DNA of 64,000 bases, from NCBI RefSeq assembly GCF_010183535.1, contig NC_071331.1, forward strand, positions 18,166,001 through 18,230,000, in the 5' to 3' direction. The notes below the pieces were generated by a model. The model made no database searches and had not been told where the DNA came from. It was given only the letters and a program-made list of their open reading frames with translations. Numbering within the stretch: position 1 is the first letter of the stretch; each line of letters begins with the position of its first letter. A program made the position numbers and the translations under genes. Source of the DNA: Caenorhabditis remanei. Lineage: Eukaryota; Nematoda; Chromadorea; Rhabditida; Rhabditidae. Of the stretch, positions 23,456-35,127 are shown one piece after another.

Positions 23456-23720
23456 ATGCAAGAGGTAACCCCCGGATCCCACAGATTCAGAAGACGTCAA
23501 ATTTCAGGGACAGCTGAATTCGGGGGATCTCGTGAAGAAATTGAATGCAGTGAAAATGAACGGAAATCAGACAATAAATGGAGGTGGAAGCAGCGTTCGA
23601 TTCTACGTTTTCATCGCTTTTCTCATCTCAATTTGTGCCTACATGGCGGCTCTTTTTAATCGGGAATCAGTGTGCAATCTGTTGAGAACTAACCAAAACG
23701 ATTACTTTATACAAAGATAA
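23456..23720 (+). CDS. Small single-pass membrane protein, unrecognised
   Basis: Two exons, 23456-23464 and 23508-23720, joined across a 43 nt intron; 73 residues. Without the splice the frame is lost. A polar N-terminus with an Asn/Gly stretch precedes one hydrophobic helix (FYVFIAFLISICAYMAALF), then a short Cys-containing tail ending DYFIQR. The topology suggests a type II or tail-anchored microprotein. I do not recognise the family. Its position ~130 nt after a possible siah-1 poly(A) signal suggests a downstream operon cistron. The coding call rests on splice phase and a natural stop. Confidence 0.5.
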
Positions 23721-23785
23721 ATAAAAGTTATCCACATTTGAAACGTTTTATTTTTCTTTGGAAAGGGGGCCTCAGTGGAGATAAT

Positions 23786-24025
23786 CAGACTTGTCAAAAA
23801 TCGGGCCGACCCGGATTCAAAAGTGGGTACCCATTTTTTACCAAAATTTTTTGAAATTTTTCGAAAAAATAGAGTAAAAATTCTTAAATTATCATACACA
23901 CTCACATTCACATTTTGATTCAATTTTAAATTTTTAGTCGAAAACTATACTTTTTCCAAAACACTTTCAAATTTTTTTCAAAACGGATCGAGATTTTTTT
24001 TTAATTCGGCCCGACCCCAAGTCTG
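23786..24025. mobile_element. hAT-type MITE with 8 bp target-site duplication
   Basis: The ends CAGACTTG...CAAGTCTG are exact inverts, flanked on both sides by GAGATAAT (23778-23785 and 24026-24033). Inner ends carry related GGGCCGACCC and GGCCCGACCCC motifs. 240 bp, AT-rich, non-coding. The 8 bp duplication points to hAT transposase mobilisation. Confidence 0.85.
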
Positions 24026-24284
24026 GAGATAATAAGTCAATTCAACCCATTTCTAAAAATTTGTCTTTTATACAAACAGAAGACAGTAATATATTCCAAA
24101 GGTTTATTCAAACAAATACCAAATAAAAGGCTTATTAATAATAAAAGTTTACAAAAATAATGCAAAGTTTTTTGAATTTTTTTTCGACGTTTTAGTGATT
24201 ACAACAAATAAAAAGAAGAGTTATCTGCGATTTCTTCTTACGGGGAGTGGAGGCGGAATGATAGTGGAGACAACCTGTCAATTA

Positions 24285-25531
24285 TCAAATGGTCGGTGCC
24301 AGACAGCAAAAAAAAAGGTAATTGTTCGATACAATAGTTGCTCTCAAACCATCCCTCCGAACAATATCCAAACCGTTTCCACAGTCGATGAGTTTCGACG
24401 GAGTTCTGAAAAATTTTTTGATAGAGAGTAGTTCTTTAGCCTGGCAGAAAATATTTTTTGGTTGGAAAACTGAAACTGCTGGGTTAATTTATGTACAAAT
24501 CCCCACGTCGCTGCTCCACCAATCTCTTAACCAAAATCTTACCTAAACTCTTTATTCCTTTGCTTGGCATCCCATCGAACTGGCTTTAACTCGTCGAAAA
24601 CCGAAGCCGTAAGATTGACATCAGTGGACAAAACTTCCAAACATTCCAGTCGGGTACTGTCCGAATTATACCAGTTCCGAATAAAATCAATGTACACTTC
24701 TGAAGGGAACCTACAGTTGGATAGCTCAATGTATGCACAACTTGAAGAAAATAAAATTCCACGAGTTATCCAGTTGGAGTTACCAATTTTCAAATAGTCC
24801 GAAGAGAATTTGAAATTGATATCCGGATCACATAGAAAGTCATTCTCCACCGCTAGGTTCAAAATAACTATTTTGGATACGATAGGCATATTTCGAAGGA
24901 ATGCGTTCATCTGTTGGTTGTTCATTACTCTGTTGTAAATTTCTAATTGTCTACATTCTTGAATAGTAGTAGGAATTACGACAGGAAAGTGCATATCATA
25001 TTGAACTACACTGTTGATTGAGATTTTAAAGAGATCCATTAAGTAAGAAAGAATAGAACCAATCTGCACTTCTGGGGAATGTACTGCTTTTGTAGTGAAA
25101 CAATTGTAGTCTTTTCTGGAATGAGGATAATTTACCTGTGCTTTCATATATTTCACTTACTGAATCATTATCTTGGTTCCTTTGAAATTCCAAATTTTCT
25201 TCGGAGTTTCTCCCATTCGCCAACGTTGAATGCTGTACATACAACAAGTTTCTTCGTGGGATTTTACTGAAATCTTTCTTTGCAAAGGGCTCAATATCAA
25301 CACATCGACTCCAGTTATTCCAGTTCTTATCGATCCAATTATTCTTTTAAATCTCGAAGAACACCATGAGAACTCAATTCTGTGGAAAACTGCTATTAGA
25401 ACAATTTTAAAGATTCGAGAAACTTACAAATCAGCGATGGGAATATTGAGAAGTATTTTCTCTAAAGGAAGAAACGGAACTTTCAGAATTGGAAACGGGA
25501 TATATTGTCTATTACGTGTATGGAGAACCAT
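24285..25531 (-). CDS. F-box protein with FBA-type (sdz-33-like) C-terminal domain
   Basis: Four exons: 25531-25428, 25379-25161, 25115-24543, 24405-24285; 338 residues. The F-box is at the N-terminus (FPILKVPFLPLEKILLNIPI, continuing over the first splice to SWCSSRFKRII). A leucine-rich F-box-associated region follows (residues ~100-300, with repeated N-A/N-...-L-x-L spacing), ending in CGNGLDIVRRDGLRATI, the usual FBA_2 signature. Such proteins are presumed SCF adaptors and expand rapidly in Caenorhabditis; the substrate is unknown. Exons 2-3 flank a 45 nt intron with a nested GT; phases agree throughout. A likely relic of a second copy lies just upstream. Confidence 0.8.
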
Positions 25532-25567
25532 TTTGATGAGGGGACAATAGGGAGACTAGGCAAATCT

Positions 25568-25750
25568 CTATAAATGGTCGACTGGGGTCAAGTCTATTTG
25601 TTCTGTGACCAAATCGATACGGGTGGCATACCGAACAACGTTGTCGAAAGAGAGTAATCCGTTTATCCATGGAGATCCTAAACTCAAACTTATATATCTA
25701 AAAATCCGTCGTGCATTGAAAGCCGTAATATGTACCAAAAGTTTATTCAA
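25568..25750 (-). pseudogene. Possible 3' relic of a second F-box/FBA gene
   Basis: An open frame reading LLVHITAFNARRIFRYISL... has the look of FBA leucine-rich sequence, but there is no F-box or start. The plus-strand sequence beside it (TTTATTCAAGTGGAAGCCAAATAAA at ~25740) resembles the 3' flank of the intact F-box gene (TTTATTCAAACAAATACCAAATAAA at ~24103), consistent with a tandem duplicate reduced to its 3' end. Confidence 0.3.
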
Positions 25751-25955
25751 GTGGAAGCCAAATAAATATTAATAAACAAATACAGAAGTTATGGTATCAA
25801 AATTTCAAATGATTACAAATAATTGTACGGTACCACGTGGGTAGTAAGTCAGTGGGAGAATAGGAGAGTACAGAGATTTTATCAAGGGTAGACTTAGAAG
25901 ATCAGTTGGAAACGAGTTGCGATGGATTATTAAAAAAGAGTTAGGAAAGGAAGAA

Positions 25956-28900
25956 TCACTCGTCATCGTCATCCTCATCATCGTAATCTTCATTGGAGTA
26001 ACGACGAGTTGGGCGGGACTTGCGGCGACCGGAGGTGGGTTCCTGAAAATCAAAAAAGTAAGTAAACATCTCTAGAATTCAGAATCCGTTACCTTTTTCT
26101 TTCCAATAATCTCTTCTTCTTCCTCATCTTCCTCCATCGGTTCAGCCTCTTCCTTTTCCTTCTCAGCAGGTTTCTTTTTCTTATCAGAAGCAGCAGAAGT
26201 AGATGGCTCCTCCTCTTTCTTAACAGGAGTCTCTTCTTTCTTCGCTTCTTCTTTCTTCGCCTCCTTCTTCGGTGTTCCTTGTGTCGCTGCCATTGCAGCA
26301 AGTTGTTGCATCTGCATCATTGTCTGCATTTGCATCATAATTTGTTGCTGAGCAGCAGCGGTGTTGACTGCAGCTGCACCGGTTTGTTGCTGTTGGGCTG
26401 CTAACATTTGCATCGCAATGAACTGTTGTTGCTGAGCCATTGGGAGTTTGGCAATTTGAGCTAGGAATGCTTGTTGCTGTGCTTGCTGAGCAAGTTGAGC
26501 TTGTTGTTGGAGACGTTGACGGTCTGTGACACTTGGAGTTCCACTGGTAGATGGGCGGGATGATGAGGTGGATGGGGTCTCCTTCTTGACAGGTGCCGGT
26601 GGTGGGGTGTCTGGTTTTGGTGGAGCGTTGAACTGAAAATGAAAATTATTGGTTTCTGATCTTTTAAAAAGACTCAATTACCTTTTCATATTGCTCCTTC
26701 CACGTCTTCTCAATAATCTTCGAACTTTGCACAATGATACTGTCCTCCTCATTGAAAATTTGTGCATTATTCACAAGCAGAACCATATCTTCATTCAACT
26801 CGGACATCTCATTGTATCTTCCAGTTTCAATCTTCTTATTAATTCTATCAAAATCCATTGGTTTAGAGATAACTTGATAGTATTCCGGAAGTTCTTTTCT
26901 CGTCGGAAGGGTTTGGAATGGTTCGCAGATAGGGTCTCCCTCTTCATCCTTGATATCCAGGATCAAAGCAAGAATCTCATTAATCTTCTCGAGAAGTTCT
27001 GGATCTGTCTTCTTCTTTTTGTGTTGAAGGACAACGTCATCCATGGTATCGTCGTTTTCATCCAATCCAGCCATCTTACGCTTCCTTTGTTTCTTCTTCT
27101 CAGCCACAAATCTCTCATTTTCATCTTCAACTTCTTCGACTTGCTTCATGAACTGCTCATCTGACAATAAGTCAGAAGAGTAATCAACTTCCTTTCTACG
27201 TCTTCTTTGGTTTGGAGTCTGTTCCACAATCTCACGTCCTTCTTCCTTGGCTTTCTCAAGTTCTTCGAAATCAAATGACAATTTCACGATGTCTTCTGGA
27301 ATCTCTTGCTCCTCGAGGAGACGTGGTTTACGGTGAAGTTGATTCGCCTCTTCACGACGACGATCAATATCCATAGATTGGAACTGATTGAACTCATCCT
27401 CAGAACGAGCAACCATTTGATTGACAGTCTCGTCATCTGGCACAACTTCCTCCTCATCTTCCTCTTCATCAGCCTGGATAATCTTCTCGAGCATCAACTT
27501 TCTCTCAGCTCCTGTCGATCTTTGATCGAATTTTCCTGCTTGAATAACCTTCTCGTCGACGTTCAACTTGTAACGAGCCACAGCCAACATCTTCTCTTCG
27601 ACCGAGTTGGCAGTGATAAGACGGAGGACGCGGACTTCCTTCTTCTGTCCGATACGATGAGCACGATCCTGGGCTTGCATATCTTGATGAGGATTCCAGT
27701 CAGAATCGAAGATGATGACAGTGTCAGCAGTTTGAAGATTCAATCCGAGACCTCCGGCTCTTGTCGAGAGCATGAAAAGGAAGTATTCACTGTCTGGAGC
27801 ATTGTAAAGTGAGAGGAGATCTCCACGCTCATCTGGTTTAGTGGAACCGTCCAACCGGAGATAAGTGTAGTTTCTAAAATGTAAGAAGTCTTCAAAGATA
27901 TCCATCATCTTTGTCATCTGGAAGAACATCAAAACACGATGACCAGTTGCCTTCAACTTCGGGAGGATTCTATCAAGAAGCTCCAACTTTCCGGCGACAC
28001 GCATCAAATCCTTTCCGCTAACCTCGTTAACCTTCCAGTGAGCACGGCAAGAGTCCTCAATATTCTGGAAAAGGAATGGATGGTTGCAAAGTTTGCGGAG
28101 ATGAACAATAGTGTTGGAGAGTGAACGGGCTCCGGATGACATCTTCGCATCGAGAAGCAATCCCTTCTTCATGTGACGGTAGATCACTTTTTGGAGAGCA
28201 GACATGTCACACTTGATGACATATTCAGTCTTGTCTGGCAACTCAGACTCTACTTCTTTCTTGAGACGTCTCAAAAGGAATGGGCGGAGCACTTTGTGCA
28301 ATCTTCTGATGATAAGCATAGTCTCTTCTTGATTCAATTCCACTTTCTCTCCGGTAGTGGCGAATGGAGCATTGAACCATTGCTCAAAAGTGTCACAAGA
28401 CGAGAAGATGGATGGGAGCAAGAAGTTAAGAAGAGCCCACAACTCTGGAAGCTTATTCTGAAGTGGAGTTCCAGTAAGGAGGAGACGATGTTGAGCCTTG
28501 AAGAATCCGTTAAGCATAGAAGTCAATTTACTGTTATGATTCTTCAACCGATGTCCCTCATCAATAATCATATACTTCCAACGAATCTTTCCAAGCAACG
28601 CCTTCTCCTTGATGACGTATTCATAAGTGGTCATGAGGACATTGAAGTCGACTCTCTTGATTTGAGCCTCAACACGACGACGTGCATCCTTGGTTCCTTT
28701 GTAGATGACTGATTTCACGTTTGGAGCCCACTTGGCAAACTCGGATTGCCAGTTGGAGAGGGTGGAGAGTGGAACAATAACAAGGTATGGACCATTGTTC
28801 TGCTTCACTTCCATAAGATAGGTAAGCAGGGAAATTGTCTGAAAATGAATTCAATTTTGGAAATGTTACAATGCATAATGATTCTTACCTGAATAGTCTT

Positions 28901-30692
28901 TCCAAGACCCATTTCATCGGCCAAAATTCCATTCAAATTGTTGTTATACAACGAGACCATCCACTCCAATCCCTTCAATTGATATGGTTTCAGTTGAAGA
29001 GTCGGGTCACCACCACCCATTGTCTCATGCTGCTTGACAACCTTTTCCTTGACTTTGTGAGCAGTCGCATAGTAATCAGCCTCTTGTTTTTTCGACTTTT
29101 GATCATACTCATCCTCCTCATTTCTCGCTTTTTCAATGATCATTTTCGCCTTCATCTCCTCATCCATACCAGCGTATTCATCCTCTTTCTCTTCTGGTGG
29201 TGGCTCTACAACTTCATCCTCATCGTCCTCATCATCACTGAGTTGATCACGTGGAACCAGTTGGTATTCTGGATGAGTCTCCAACCATAACTCAATCTCT
29301 TCAGTCTTTGGAGCCATATCTCCCGTGAGAATCTTTCCAGTACTGATCTCTCTGACATGAACTCTCGCTTCGTCATCGAGACTTCCCTTCTCGAACTTTT
29401 TATCTTCTCGCTTCTTCTTCTTTTCAGTAGTTTGATGTTGACGAAGAAGTGAGCAAAGTGAATCCACGTATTCATCAGTCTGTTGGAGGAGATACACAAG
29501 ACGTTGATCTTTCTTCTCATCAAGAAGTGCACGATATCCCTCTTCGTCTTCTTGCATAAGTCTCTGCATACGAAGTTTCTCGTTACGGATCTCGTCCTTC
29601 TTTCGTTCACGCTCATTGTTCTGATGGTAGGTCATTACTGCCTTTCTGGATTTGGACGCCTTGATGAAGTTGTTTCTGAAAATTAACAGTCTGCGCGATT
29701 CTTTAACTTATACTACTCACCTATGGAACTCCTTGAAGTCCTTTCCATGTTGAATAATCGCTTGCATCAAATCAGTATGCTTCTGTCTCTTTTTTCTCTC
29801 CTGTTCCATCTTCTGCTGCTTTTCCAATGTCTCTGTAACACGTGCCTCACGAAGAGATTGTCTCTTGACACGACGGTATGCATATGGATTCAGAGCAGTC
29901 TCCAGAGTAGTATCTCTTCTGATACATGACATAACCTCACTGCGAACTTGGGTCTGCAAGTTGACAACTCTCAAGGCTCTCAATTCAATTTCAGCTTTGA
30001 GTTTCATATGATCCGGGAGGTCGGCTGGAAGATTGCTGAGTAGTTTCATACGGAGACCGATACGATTCTGCATTGCATTCTCTCGTTGTTTCAACATTCC
30101 AACTGGATCGATTCCGTTTGGAGGAGGGACAGTGGATGGACGATTGCAACGGATTTGGTGGAGGTTGAAGATCTGAAAATTAGAAATTTAGAATTAATAC
30201 TAGTTGATAATTTGTTCTATATACCTTCATCAAATCATAAGGCAACTTCTCTCCATTCTCTCCTTCTCCTGCATACTCATAAGGGTCTGGCAACAGGGTG
30301 GTCACCTTCGGCCGGAGCATAACAGCCTCAGAAATCAGGGACTCCGGAACTTGTTCATTTCTTGCTAAAAGACGATAAGCGGAGACTTGAGCCTTCAATT
30401 GATTCAACTGAGCAGTTGTTATCTGTTGATTTGCTCCTTCGACTGCTCCATTCTCTGCTGGTGGTCCTCCTTGTGGAACACCATCTTGAAGTTTCTGTTT
30501 CAAAAGAAGAGCTTTGGCGTGTCGATGATCGTTTTGTAGTCCTTGTTCTTCCATCGAAGTGATCGCATTTTCCAACTTTGAGATGGTGAGTTCTTGTCCT
30601 TGAGCACTATCTCCTGCCTGTTGGGACACAACTTCTCCGGCTGGTTGAGGAGGTTGAGCAGTGAATTGCTCGAAAGCCGGTCGAGCACTCAT
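25956..30692 (-). CDS. swsn-4: SWI/SNF (BAF) catalytic ATPase, Brahma/BRG1 orthologue
   Basis: Six exons: 30692-30225, 30172-29721, 29675-28889, 28838-26682, 26632-26093, 26042-25956; 1496 residues. ATP-dependent chromatin remodeller. In order: QLQ domain ([20 protein letters not shown]), HSA region, BRK domain ([20 protein letters not shown]), SNF2 ATPase with [10 protein letters not shown] near 565 and DEGH near 661, helicase C ([12 protein letters not shown]...DRAHRIGQ near 930), SnAC region, bromodomain near 1190-1290 ([13 protein letters not shown]). A Gln/Met-rich and then Lys/Glu-rich tail follows. Just upstream of the ATG the frame stays open for six codons to a TAG acceptor, so a short extra 5' exon is possible. 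Confidence 0.95.
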
Positions 30693-32666
30693 TGCGTTGA
30701 GGGAAGGTTCCTATCAGTTGAATTGGGTTTTTGGAAACTTCTGGAATTATGGAATTATATAGAAATCAGATGAAAAGTGGGCGGACAATGAGAGAAGAAA
30801 AATAGCGATGATGAGGAGATACAGTAAGAAAAAATCCCGGAAGTTGGAAAATTGATCTACTACTAATAATTGATGATAAGAATACTGTAGTTGAATATCG
30901 ACTAAGCTAGTAATTTGGACAAAGAAAAATGTAAATATGAAGGAAGATGACCTGAAATTTAGAAAAAAAACAACTAAACTAATTTATTTTTAAAATCAAT
31001 AGAGACACTTTTTTTTCTAATTCAAAAATCATTCAATTAGATATTGAAGCCTAAAATTTTTAAAATCTCAAACTATAATTTCGCCAAAACATATTCCAAT
31101 TACACAGCATACGGACCGTAATACTGGTCCACTCGATACTGTTCGAAGAAGGACAGTGTAGAATAGAGCGCACTTTCATCTTACCTCCCGGGAAGGAATG
31201 GATCTTCTAGAATACAATCAGGAATCTAGAATTGAATTCAGCATTCCAGAGTTAAGATTCTAACAAATTTGTTTGGAAAAAGCTCTTCCTAAAACTAATT
31301 TTTCCAGATTTTCCAGCTCCATCCGAAGATGAAAATTATCAGTGATAATCACTCCAAGTTTTGTAGAATTTTTAGAATAGAGACATCTATTTTCAGCACT
31401 TTCATAAAGTTCTTTTTCAGATAACTCTCTAAAAACTAAAAGAGAAACAGAAGGAGGGAAACACGGAGAATGGAGAAATAGTGTGTGGAATGGAGAGAGT
31501 GAAAAAATAAAGGAAATATCAACTTTTCGGCGCGTTGTTTGAAATTTACAGCTTTAACAGGCCTCCCAGATGGAATAGCTTCTAGAAACGGTCAGGAACA
31601 CATATCAGTAGAGAAAATTCGGAAAAATTATTCAATTTTTTTGAGAAATTATACAAAACTCAAAAAATCGATATGAACCTAGGTCATTCTTCTTGTTTAT
31701 TCAGGCATTTTGCTGGGTTTAGACACATTTATATGAATTAATAATCGAAATTTTCGAATTTTCGAGTCCGGAAACCTACAGATCGCTCCAAGAGCCTCGG
31801 GTTACGGTCGAATCCGATGAGAAAAAGACTCTAGACCTAAAAGATGTATGGAGCGTCGTTTGAATGGCTGGGGGGACAGCAGACCGTTTGGACAGAGAGA
31901 CCCCTAGTGGAAAATGGAAAAGGGGAGGCAGATGGAAATAGAATGTGGCGGCGAGAGATTCAGAGCATTTTCTCTTTCTCTGCGTCTTTTAAATGGGCAA
32001 ATACGAGGCCGATACGAGCGAGGAGACCGTGAAAGAAGATAGAAGAAGAAGGGAAAGAGAAGGGTGACGGCCAAGTGAAAAAAGGAAAAAGAAGAAGGGG
32101 GAGAGGAAGAAGGGGAAAATGTGTTGAGTATACGAGTGGGGAGATGGAAGGATTACGGTAACTCATGAGCAGATTTTCAGAGAATTTCAGAGCATAATGG
32201 AAAAGTTGGTAGGGACAATGGGCAAATAGAGAACTTGACGTCGGAACAGACTTTTTACTTCAGATCGATATAATGATTAAGTGTTCAAATGCATATTTCT
32301 CTTCGGGGTTTAGCTTAATTGAAGAAAAAAGTTCTTGAATTAAGTTTCTATAATTGAAGTGAGAGTATTTTTTTTCTGTAATTCCACAATATGTTTCAAA
32401 ATTTATCGGAAACAATGATGAATTTCAATGATGAATAATATACACACATATAAGAACAGACAAGTAACGAAATAATACTTTTGGATTTAATTCAAAATTA
32501 TCAATGACTGAATTCTATAATAGTTTATTTTGCTTACAAAATAAACTTTCAACCAATGACCCAATTGCAACTTAACACATATTCCTCTTTCACAGCATAC
32601 GTTTTTCTGAGTTATTACTCTTCTAAACTTAGATAGATTCTTTTCGTTTGCAGAAAAAACAATCTA
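30693..32666. other. Intergenic region between swsn-4 and the SUN-domain gene
   Basis: No supportable gene. It includes the swsn-4 promoter side, AT-rich sequence and G/A-rich tracts (31.4, 32.0 kb). The frame at 31844-32032 has no coding character. From about 32,395 rightward the sequence mirrors the 3' flank of the second SUN gene. Confidence 0.5.
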
Positions 32667-34548
32667 TTATTGTGGATCTATTATCCACACTATAACGATA
32701 GATATGATAACCATAGAAACAAGCATTATAGGTATGAAGCAGAGAAAAACTGTGCCACCGTCGATGTCTTGAATGAGACATTCATCACAGCATTCCGGGC
32801 ATTCAGTACAGCAGTCATTCGAGTAAAGTACAGTGCAATTCTTGTAGTCAATCTGGAAATAATTGAAATAATTATATGATTTAATATTCAGAACACAAAC
32901 TATATTGTAAGTCCACGATTTATGATGATAGTCATAAGTGAGTTTGGAACAAGTTTCAGCCTGTTTCAGAGTCCTCTCTTTAATTTTTGGAACTTCTTTT
33001 GTCTCTGCGTAGACTCGAATCGAATGAGCACAAGTTTTCATGACATTTCCATGATTTTGACGGAATAGAAATTGAACTTTTCCAATTGAAGAATGATTTT
33101 TATTGAATGGAATTGAGCAGAATTGTTCTTGTTTGTTGTCTCTAGTTGCTCTATATTCACAGTTCGAGACAAGTGGTTCTAGATTGTTACAGTAGTAATC
33201 GAGACAAGCCTGAATAAATTAAAATGAATTGAATACTCACTAAATAATGAATAAACTCACAAGTACATCATATCTGCTCGGTGCACCATCTGGAACCATT
33301 CCTGACCATTTCGAGTGTTGATAAGACACAGAAATTGGTCTGATATACTTTGCCAAATCAATAGTCAGAATCGGATTCTCCTCATTTGAACACCATGCTT
33401 TATCTGATGGTGGATCAGATCTATCAATCAATACATAACCACTTTGATCTCTTCCAAATAATGGATTATTGTCTGAACTGGATGATCGACTCGAATCAAC
33501 TGTTGCTCCGAGAATAAGACTTGCTGCATTTATTTGAAATACTGAGTTATTTGAAGATGAATTATCTTGAGTTGGGATGACTTGTTTCGGATATTCTTTC
33601 CATTTCTGATTCCTCTCAATCGATGGATTTTTGATATCTTTCATAACTTCTTCTACAAATTCTTCTAATTTCTTATTTCCTCCATCCAGATTCATGGGGT
33701 CGGTTGGTTTGGAAGCTTTATTAGATTCAATATCTAGTTTGAAGTTTCGGAATTCCGACTGAATACTTGAAATCTGAAAGTCACTCTATTATAAATCTGT
33801 TTCTGTTTGATATTCCATTACCAACTCAAGAGTTTTATCGTTCTGAGAAGAAATTTGGCATTGTTTCCATAGAATCAAAATGAGAAAAATCGAAAACAAC
33901 AACTCCAGAATCATATAATGACGAAGTCGGTTTCTGATCCATTCATACCTGAATATTCTTTGTTTTTTGAATTTAAATTGATTCCAGACTCACCATATTT
34001 CCTTTTTTTTTGTCGATTCTTCGATTTGAAGTTTGAAAGTGGCATTTGAAGATACTTCGGAACCATATGCTGACTCGGAATCTTTTCCAAGCGATGTTTC
34101 ATTCATTTTAATTGATATTTTCAGCAGTTAGTATTCATTAGCTGCCTAAATGAACAATTTGAAATTTACTTGGCTCAGCCAATGTCAAAGAATTGGCTTA
34201 GCTACCAGGAAATCGATCAGAGAAAGAGGGGTCCACTTCAACTGCTGTTTGCTTGGGGGGACCATTTGAATCTCACCATTGTTAATAGAGCGTATTTGTG
34301 TACTTCTCCGTACCTCTTCCATTGACGTATTCTTTCTGTACGTTTGTAATTCTGGCGAACAAGCTCCTGACTATCTGACTTCGTTAGAATCAAAACTTAT
34401 TTTTCTGATTCATTTCTTTTTCAGTCTCTCTTAATGACAATCGATAGTAATTGAACATTTCGGATTCTCAGTATCATAATGGACAATAAACCAAAAGAAC
34501 AAGCCAATCCAGACCACGAGAATACAAAAGTACACAACACTACAACCT
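32395..34548. repeat. Left arm of the SUN-gene inverted duplication
   Basis: Reverse complement of 43,330-45,410: it holds the whole SUN gene plus 5' flank (the stretch from the orphan ATG at 34481 through ACTTGGCTCAGCCAATGTC) and 3' flank (GTAATAACTCAGAAAA, CTTTTAACCAATGACC-like). Divergence is mostly point changes and small indels. Confidence 0.85.
32667..34106 (-). CDS. SUN-domain membrane protein, copy a
   Basis: Five exons: 34106-33994, 33948-33822, 33773-33261, 33209-32901, 32852-32667; 415 residues. A Ser/Thr-rich N-terminus precedes a helix (YMILELLFSIFLILILW, ~50-66). A short coiled-coil/linker is followed by a SUN-type domain (~155-310: AASLILGATVDSS, CSNEENPILTIDLAKYIRP, IGKVQF...HGNVMKTCAHSIRVYAE), then a Cys-rich segment (CCTECPECCDEC) and a second helix (VFLCFIPIMLVSMVIISIVI). 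SUN proteins bridge the nuclear envelope through KASH partners; the second C-terminal helix is unlike UNC-84/SUN-1 and closer in layout to mid-SUN proteins. Intact; an inverted paralogue lies at 43730-45181. Confidence 0.75.
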
Positions 34549-34557
34549 CCCGTTCGG
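34481..34557 (+). pseudogene. Orphan first exon from the duplicated SUN-side flank
   Basis: ATG followed by DNKPKEQANPDHENTKVHNT is open to a GT at the arm boundary. The mirror position (minus strand, ~43,375-43,310) has the same codons but ATA in place of ATG. Nothing downstream continues it: past 34,549 the sequence changes to serpin-family promoter. Either a truncated exon or non-coding conservation. Confidence 0.35.
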
Positions 34558-34644
34558 TAAAGCCTCTCTTTCTTTTCCCCTCTTCTTCGTTCAGGTTGAC
34601 CTATTTAGTCTCTTGTATTCATCGATTTTATTCCTTGAAATAAT

Positions 34645-35121
34645 GGCTCCGCGACAATTCGCAACTGCGACATTCCGCAACTGCGACATTCCGCAACTAA
34701 CGTAGGTTTCGCAACTGCGACACTTCGCAACTGCGACATTTCGCAACTAGTCATTTCGCAACTGCGACGTTTCGCAACTAGGACATTTCGCAACCACGAC
34801 GTTTCGCAACTATTAAACTAGCAATAGTTTAACCTAGTTTTGTCTAAAAGTGGGTCAGATAACTTTTTATTCTATTTAATTATTTTCAAATATGTTCCCA
34901 AGCACTTTAGTACACTCAACATTTTTAGCTGACCCAAATATGCAAATGCCCAGTGGTTGCGAAACGTCGTGGTTGCGAAATGTCGTAGTTGCGAAACGTC
35001 GCAGTTGCGAAATGACTAGTTGCGAAATGTCGCAGTTGCGAAGTGTCGCAGTTGCGAAACCTACGTGAGTTGCGGAATGTCGCAGTTGCGAAATGTCGCA
35101 GTTGCGAATTGTCGCGGAGCC
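34645..35121. mobile_element. hAT-like foldback element built of GCAACTGCGACATTTC units
   Basis: 477 bp between two GAAATAAT target duplications (34637-34644, 35122-35129). Termini GGCTCCGCGACAATTCGC and its inverse match, and the mirror symmetry extends ~165 bp into each arm. Arms consist of ~15 bp tandem variants of TTCGCAACTGCGACA. The ~145 bp AT-rich centre lacks coding capacity. Inserted exactly over the start codon of serpin A. Confidence 0.9.
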
Positions 35122-35127
35122 GAAATA

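Noticed and set aside
26649..28712. Long plus-strand open frames opposite swsn-4 (26649-27164, 28173-28712)
   Set aside because: Antisense shadows of the swsn-4 coding exon.
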